DNA from: Candidatus Nitrosopumilus sp.
Lineage (GTDB): Archaea > Thermoproteota > Nitrososphaeria > Nitrososphaerales > Nitrosopumilaceae
Direction of reading: 5' to 3'
Assembly (NCBI GenBank): GCA_022758935.1
Contig: JAEMQG010000061.1
Coordinates: forward strand, 1-7,847
Length of the DNA stretch: 7,847 bases
The notes beneath the pieces are model-generated. The model saw nothing but the letters and a program-made list of their open reading frames with translations. It searched no databases and was not told where the DNA came from. Made by a program: the position numbers and the translations under genes. Positions 5,649-7,847 of this stretch are shown here, piece after piece (within the stretch, counting starts at the first letter, position 1; each line of letters opens with the position of its first letter).

Positions 5649-5740
5649 GAAATTTCTGAATAACATGTATTAGAACAAACACGTCTGTTAAAGATATCCT
5701 CGTACTCCTTATCACAATGGATACATGTTCTGATGGCCAT
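5645..5740 (-). CDS. Four-cysteine zinc-finger-like microprotein, 31 aa
   Basis: ATG 5740 to TAG 5645-5647 encodes 31 residues with the spacing C6-x2-C9-x12-C22-x3-C26: TCIHCDKEYED, then RRVCSNTCYSE. Two cysteine pairs on either side of a short charged segment are typical of a one-zinc treble-clef or ribbon knuckle. A strong ribosome site, GGTGA (minus strand 5753-5749), lies eight bases before the ATG, unlike most genes here, and suggests translation from within a longer message starting at the 83-aa gene upstream (51-bp gap). Such tiny zinc proteins may bind RNA, DNA or a partner enzyme; no function is evident. It is too short for usual gene length limits and is probably missed in annotations. 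Confidence 0.65.
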   Translation of the reverse strand: MAIRTCIHCDKEYEDIFNRRVCSNTCYSEIS

Positions 5741-5791
5741 TACTTCATTTCACCTTTATTGTATTTGTGCAATATTTTCCCTTTGCAAAAA

Positions 5792-6043
5792 TCATGCTGG
5801 AATGGATAATTTCTTCATATAGTCATAATGAATTCTTAAAAAATCCATAATCTTTCTATCCTCATTTTTATCAATTGGAGCTCCGTTTGCAAGTATGCTG
5901 AGATATTTCAAATTAGATTCCAGACGATAAAGTGATGACCGTATCCCACCTTCATATCCAACTCGTAAATAATCAATGATTTTATCCTCAATTTGTAAAA
6001 TTTCTTTTTCTAGATTTTGAATATCTTCATGGACATTTCTCAA
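5792..6043 (-). CDS. Hypothetical helical protein, 83 aa
   Basis: I do not recognise the family. The product is helical throughout: an N-terminal charged coiled-coil-like stretch (residues 4-26, DIQNLEKEILQIEDKIIDYL), a small GYEGG turn at 29-33, a second helix (SLYRLESNLKYLSILANG) and a third at the end (KIMDFLRIHYDYMKKL). No cysteine or membrane segment is present. The frame can start only at TTG 6043, because a stop lies six codons further upstream and there is no in-frame ATG near the start. An ATTATCT element about 27 nt upstream may be its TATA box, giving a leaderless transcript. The zinc-finger-like microprotein lies downstream on the same strand, probably in the same message. Confidence 0.65.
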   Translation of the reverse strand: MRNVHEDIQNLEKEILQIEDKIIDYLRVGYEGGIRSSLYRLESNLKYLSILANGAPIDKNEDRKIMDFLRIHYDYMKKLSIPA

Positions 6044-6080
6044 TGTTTTGTAGTGTAACTATTAAGAGATAATCTTTATC

Positions 6081-6186
6081 TTGTGATCGCTTAAAATTTG
6101 TTAAAATTTAATTGAATTTTTAAACAAAAAGAAAATTATCCATACAAAACTAAAACTTTACAACTTGGATCTTATGTTGTGATCGC
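6081..6186. repeat. Direct repeat TTGTGATCGC, two copies 96 bp apart
   Basis: The 10-mer occurs at 6081-6090 and 6177-6186. Similarity continues leftwards (ATCTTTATC against ATCTTATG, one gap and one mismatch), giving about 18 related bases. The first copy lies just upstream of the presumed TATA element of the 83-aa gene. Between the copies the DNA is very AT-rich and I see no gene. The copies could be regulator binding sites or the ends of a lost insertion. Confidence 0.4.
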
Positions 6187-6195
6187 ATCAATTGA

Positions 6196-6339
6196 TTATT
6201 CTGGATTGTTAATATCTGATCTGCCATTAGTTTGAAATTTCATATTATTTTGTGGATACTGTACATTTTGGGTGACAAATCTACCTGGAATGATTGTAAA
6301 AAAATGAACTCTGAAAAAGGATGCATTTGTGACTGCCAT
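6196..6339 (-). CDS. Doubtful 47-aa ORF in the 6044-6463 spacer
   Basis: ATG 6339 to TAA 6196-6198 encodes 47 residues, beginning MAVTNASFFRVHFFTIIPGR and ending in an Asn/Gln-rich tail (NGRSDINNPE). The codons look like those of the neighbouring genes (AGA for Arg, A/T in third positions). However, no Shine-Dalgarno motif, TATA box or family motif supports it, and a second small ORF overlaps it on the plus strand. Apart from these two frames and the direct repeats, the 420-bp spacer 6044-6463 appears empty. Confidence 0.25.
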   Translation of the reverse strand: MAVTNASFFRVHFFTIIPGRFVTQNVQYPQNNMKFQTNGRSDINNPE

Positions 6340-6463
6340 CTACGTAAAAGCCCAAATGGTTAGAAATGAAACAAGAAATTTCGAGGTTTCAGGAATATCC
6401 GATTTGAGACAATCAGCCTTGAAAAATAATGTCTTTTGATAGTATCATGACAAATACCTGAAA

Positions 6464-7090
6464 TCACTTTATCTTGATTGAAATCTGCTGACCATTACCA
6501 ATAGGAATTATGCTAGTTTGAATGTTTTTCTTTGCATATACATAATCCATGTATTTTTTTATGTATGTTTGAAATCGTTTTGGATAAATTATATTGTCTG
6601 CTGCAATGATTCCTCCTCTTTTTAGCATCTTTAAGCTTGCCTCAAAATAAAACCCATACTCTTCCTTGTCTGCATCAATAAAGACAAAATCGAAATATTT
6701 TCTTGATTTATTTTTTCTAAACTCTTTTAGCATTTGATTGAGGACATCTTTTGCATTTCCCTGCTTTATTTGAATTATTTTTGAGACTCCTGCACTCTTG
6801 AAATTTCTAGTTGCCATATCTATTTTTTTTTGGCTTTGCTCGATTGTCAGAATCTCTGTCTTTAGTCCTAAAACTGCATCGGCAAACCATAATGAAGAAT
6901 AGCCAGTTGATGTGCCAATCTCCAAAATTCTTTTTGGTTTTTGCATCCGAAGTATGGTATTGTAAAAAATGCCTGTATCTTTTGTAATTGCAAGCATCCT
7001 TTCATCATGGGGAATCCTGTCAAAGTTTTTTTCCTCATAGTTGGATTTATTTTCTAATCTCTTGAGTACTCTGGAGATTTTTTTGTCCAT
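6464..7090 (-). CDS. Cation-dependent SAM O-methyltransferase, 208 aa
   Basis: This is a class I methyltransferase of the Methyltransf_3 (catechol/caffeoyl-CoA O-methyltransferase-like) family, which moves a methyl group from S-adenosylmethionine to a hydroxyl. Motif I is RILEIGTSTGYSSLWFA (54-70). The acidic residue binding the SAM ribose is E84 in LTIEQS. FDFVFIDADKEEY (133-145) and GGIIAADNIIYPKR (159-172) give D139, D165 and N166, the three expected divalent-metal ligands. The length is normal for bacterial and archaeal members, and there is no signal or membrane segment. ATG 7090 is the first start in frame with a Lys-rich N-terminus. It lies 51 bp behind the cupin gene on the same strand, so the two may share a message, though an AT-rich stretch before it could be its own promoter. 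The substrate cannot be read from the sequence. Confidence 0.85.
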   Translation of the reverse strand: MDKKISRVLKRLENKSNYEEKNFDRIPHDERMLAITKDTGIFYNTILRMQKPKRILEIGTSTGYSSLWFADAVLGLKTEILTIEQSQKKIDMATRNFKSAGVSKIIQIKQGNAKDVLNQMLKEFRKNKSRKYFDFVFIDADKEEYGFYFEASLKMLKRGGIIAADNIIYPKRFQTYIKKYMDYVYAKKNIQTSIIPIGNGQQISIKIK

Positions 7091-7141
7091 AAAATTCTAA
7101 AGCACTGATTGCCTAAAAATCAATCGAGATAATATTTAAAA

Positions 7142-7528
7142 TTACCACGTCTTGTACTTGCCTGACATGATAAAGCAGACAAACATTCCCTTTCCTGAAA
7201 TCACATCTGCCCTGTGTCTAATGCCTTTTGGAATGAATATTGTGGCAGGGGACCTTACTTTGTAGACCTCATCTTCAAGCTGGATCTCATAGACAAGCTT
7301 TTCATCAGATAAAATCATGTTTATCTCATCTACGTTATGGCAGTGAAGATTGCTGTACTTTGATATTTTTTTAGATGTATCGACAAAATGAACTGCAGCA
7401 TGAATGTTGGATTCAGGAATTGTTTTTTGGCTTAACATTGAGATGCGCTTGATTGGAGTCTTGTTGTGAAATGGAACTTTGGATAGGGGCTCAATGATTC
7501 CTCTAGTTATGAATTTTTTATAACGCAC
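7142..7528 (-). CDS. Small cupin-domain protein, 128 aa
   Basis: A single cupin barrel occupies about residues 40-122. Motif one reads NLHCHNVDEIN, with H62, H64 and E68 as metal ligands. Motif two reads IFIPKGIRHRADV, with the P-x-G turn at 100-102 and the fourth ligand H105. The set of three His and one Glu suggests a metal-binding and perhaps enzymatic cupin (dioxygenase, isomerase or sensor), but the substrate is not evident. The first 35 residues are basic and outside the barrel. The start is GTG 7528, supported by a TATA-like TTTTATAC (minus strand 7556-7549) about 24 nt before it. The O-methyltransferase lies downstream, and a membrane protein diverges from it, so a shared small-molecule pathway is conceivable. 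Confidence 0.8.
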   Translation of the reverse strand: MRYKKFITRGIIEPLSKVPFHNKTPIKRISMLSQKTIPESNIHAAVHFVDTSKKISKYSNLHCHNVDEINMILSDEKLVYEIQLEDEVYKVRSPATIFIPKGIRHRADVISGKGMFVCFIMSGKYKTW

Positions 7529-7602
7529 AAAGTGACTGGTGGTTTTTAGTATAAAAAATTTGAAGAGACCATCATATATCCAGTCACTTGCACACTAGAT
7601 GC
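7529..7602. promoter_or_regulatory. Divergent promoter with a perfect 10-bp inverted repeat, cupin (-) and membrane protein (+)
   Basis: AAGTGACTGG (7530-7539) and CCAGTCACTT (7580-7589) are exact reverse complements, 50 bp apart start to start, or about five helical turns. The cupin TATA (7549-7556) and the plus-strand TATA (CATATATC, 7573-7580) lie between them. Each arm is thus downstream of its TATA box and next to the transcription start, a position suited to a repressor acting on both genes through a looped or paired complex. Confidence 0.55.
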
Positions 7603-7847
7603 ATGCAAGACAGGACACCTGAATGGTTTGTGCCAAAGTTTGGCTCTAGGAATTTCAGAGTTGGAGTGGGGATTTTGTTTTTACCATATACCTGCATTGT
7701 GACTTGTTTTGCTGCATGGGGCTCACTTGGGGGAGAATTTTCAGCAGAGCGACTAGTTGCGATTTGTTTTATCTATTTTCTTTCTGTAGGGGTGTCGGCA
7801 CACTGCCTTGATGCAGTGGGTGGCAAGACAAAACCCTGGGGCAATCT
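7603..7847 (+). CDS. Membrane protein, 3' end cut by the window edge (81 codons visible)
   Basis: ATG 7603 opens a frame that runs without a stop to the end of the window, so the gene is partial. The first 18 residues are polar (QDRTPEWFVPKFGSRNFR). Two membrane segments follow, about 20-42 and 50-70, and then the segment SAHCLDAVGGKTKPWG, whose His67-x2-Asp70 and Lys/Pro/Trp/Gly loop look conserved and catalytic-like, perhaps facing the cytoplasm. The protein probably continues with more helices; I cannot name the family from this part, though a UbiA-like or similar polytopic enzyme would fit. A TATA-like CATATATC about 27 nt upstream supports this start over ATG 7599, which stops after seven codons. 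It diverges from the cupin gene. Confidence 0.7.
   Translation, partial: MQDRTPEWFVPKFGSRNFRVGVGILFLPYTCIVTCFAAWGSLGGEFSAERLVAICFIYFLSVGVSAHCLDAVGGKTKPWGN

Noticed and set aside
5527..5715. 62-aa minus-strand ORF
   Set aside because: It overlaps the better-supported zinc-finger-like microprotein in another frame and has a poor composition.
1..7847. CRISPR array, tRNA/rRNA, transposase or attachment site
   Set aside because: I read both strands for regularly spaced repeats, tRNA-like cloverleaf segments and transposase motifs and found none.

Overview
This is an AT-rich archaeal window, most likely from an ammonia-oxidising Nitrososphaeria (Thaumarchaeota), in the Nitrosopumilus-like marine/group I.1a part of that class. 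The reasons are the two thaumarchaeal-style blue-copper (plastocyanin-like) domains with HTVTSG and CM(V/I)HPWMTG motifs in one surface protein, the small one-domain winged-helix regulator, the AGA-biased AT-rich codons, and TATA-like boxes lying about 25 nt before many start codons, which is the leaderless pattern. The genus is inferred from style only. There is no rRNA, tRNA, CRISPR array or recognisable insertion sequence.

Layout. 1-502 has no convincing gene, only AT-rich DNA with two small inverted repeats and, at its end, a perfect 14-bp palindrome. 503-661 encodes a 52-aa two-helix membrane protein and 711-968 a Lys-rich 85-aa protein. 1031-1846 (minus) holds a thioredoxin-fold redoxin with a CPGC centre, followed by a possible 40-aa helical microprotein. 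A 94-bp divergent promoter leads to the plus-strand pair 1941-4560. The first gene of the pair is a 162-aa HEAT-repeat protein with two His-Glu motifs like one half of deoxyhypusine hydroxylase. The second, nearly touching it, is a large membrane-anchored protein ordered as membrane anchor, Kazal-like domain, two copies of an unidentified beta-type repeat, cupredoxin, single Cache domain, Pro/Thr linker, cupredoxin.

4655-5083 (minus) is a phasin-like helical protein. It diverges from a winged-helix regulator (5185-5463) across a promoter in which repeat elements lie exactly between the two TATA boxes. A small acidic-tailed ORF follows the regulator. Facing it are a 31-aa four-cysteine zinc-finger-like microprotein (5645-5740, minus) and an 83-aa helical protein (5792-6043, minus). 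6044-6463 is mostly non-coding with a 10-bp direct repeat and doubtful small ORFs on both strands.

6464-7528 (minus) carries a cation-dependent SAM O-methyltransferase and a small cupin. The cupin diverges from a membrane protein truncated by the window end, across a 74-bp promoter with a perfect 10-bp inverted repeat.

No single known system spans the window. The most interesting candidates are the half-size deoxyhypusine-hydroxylase-like protein, the copper/Cache multidomain surface protein, the two repeat-bearing divergent promoters, and the microproteins that standard gene length limits would miss.
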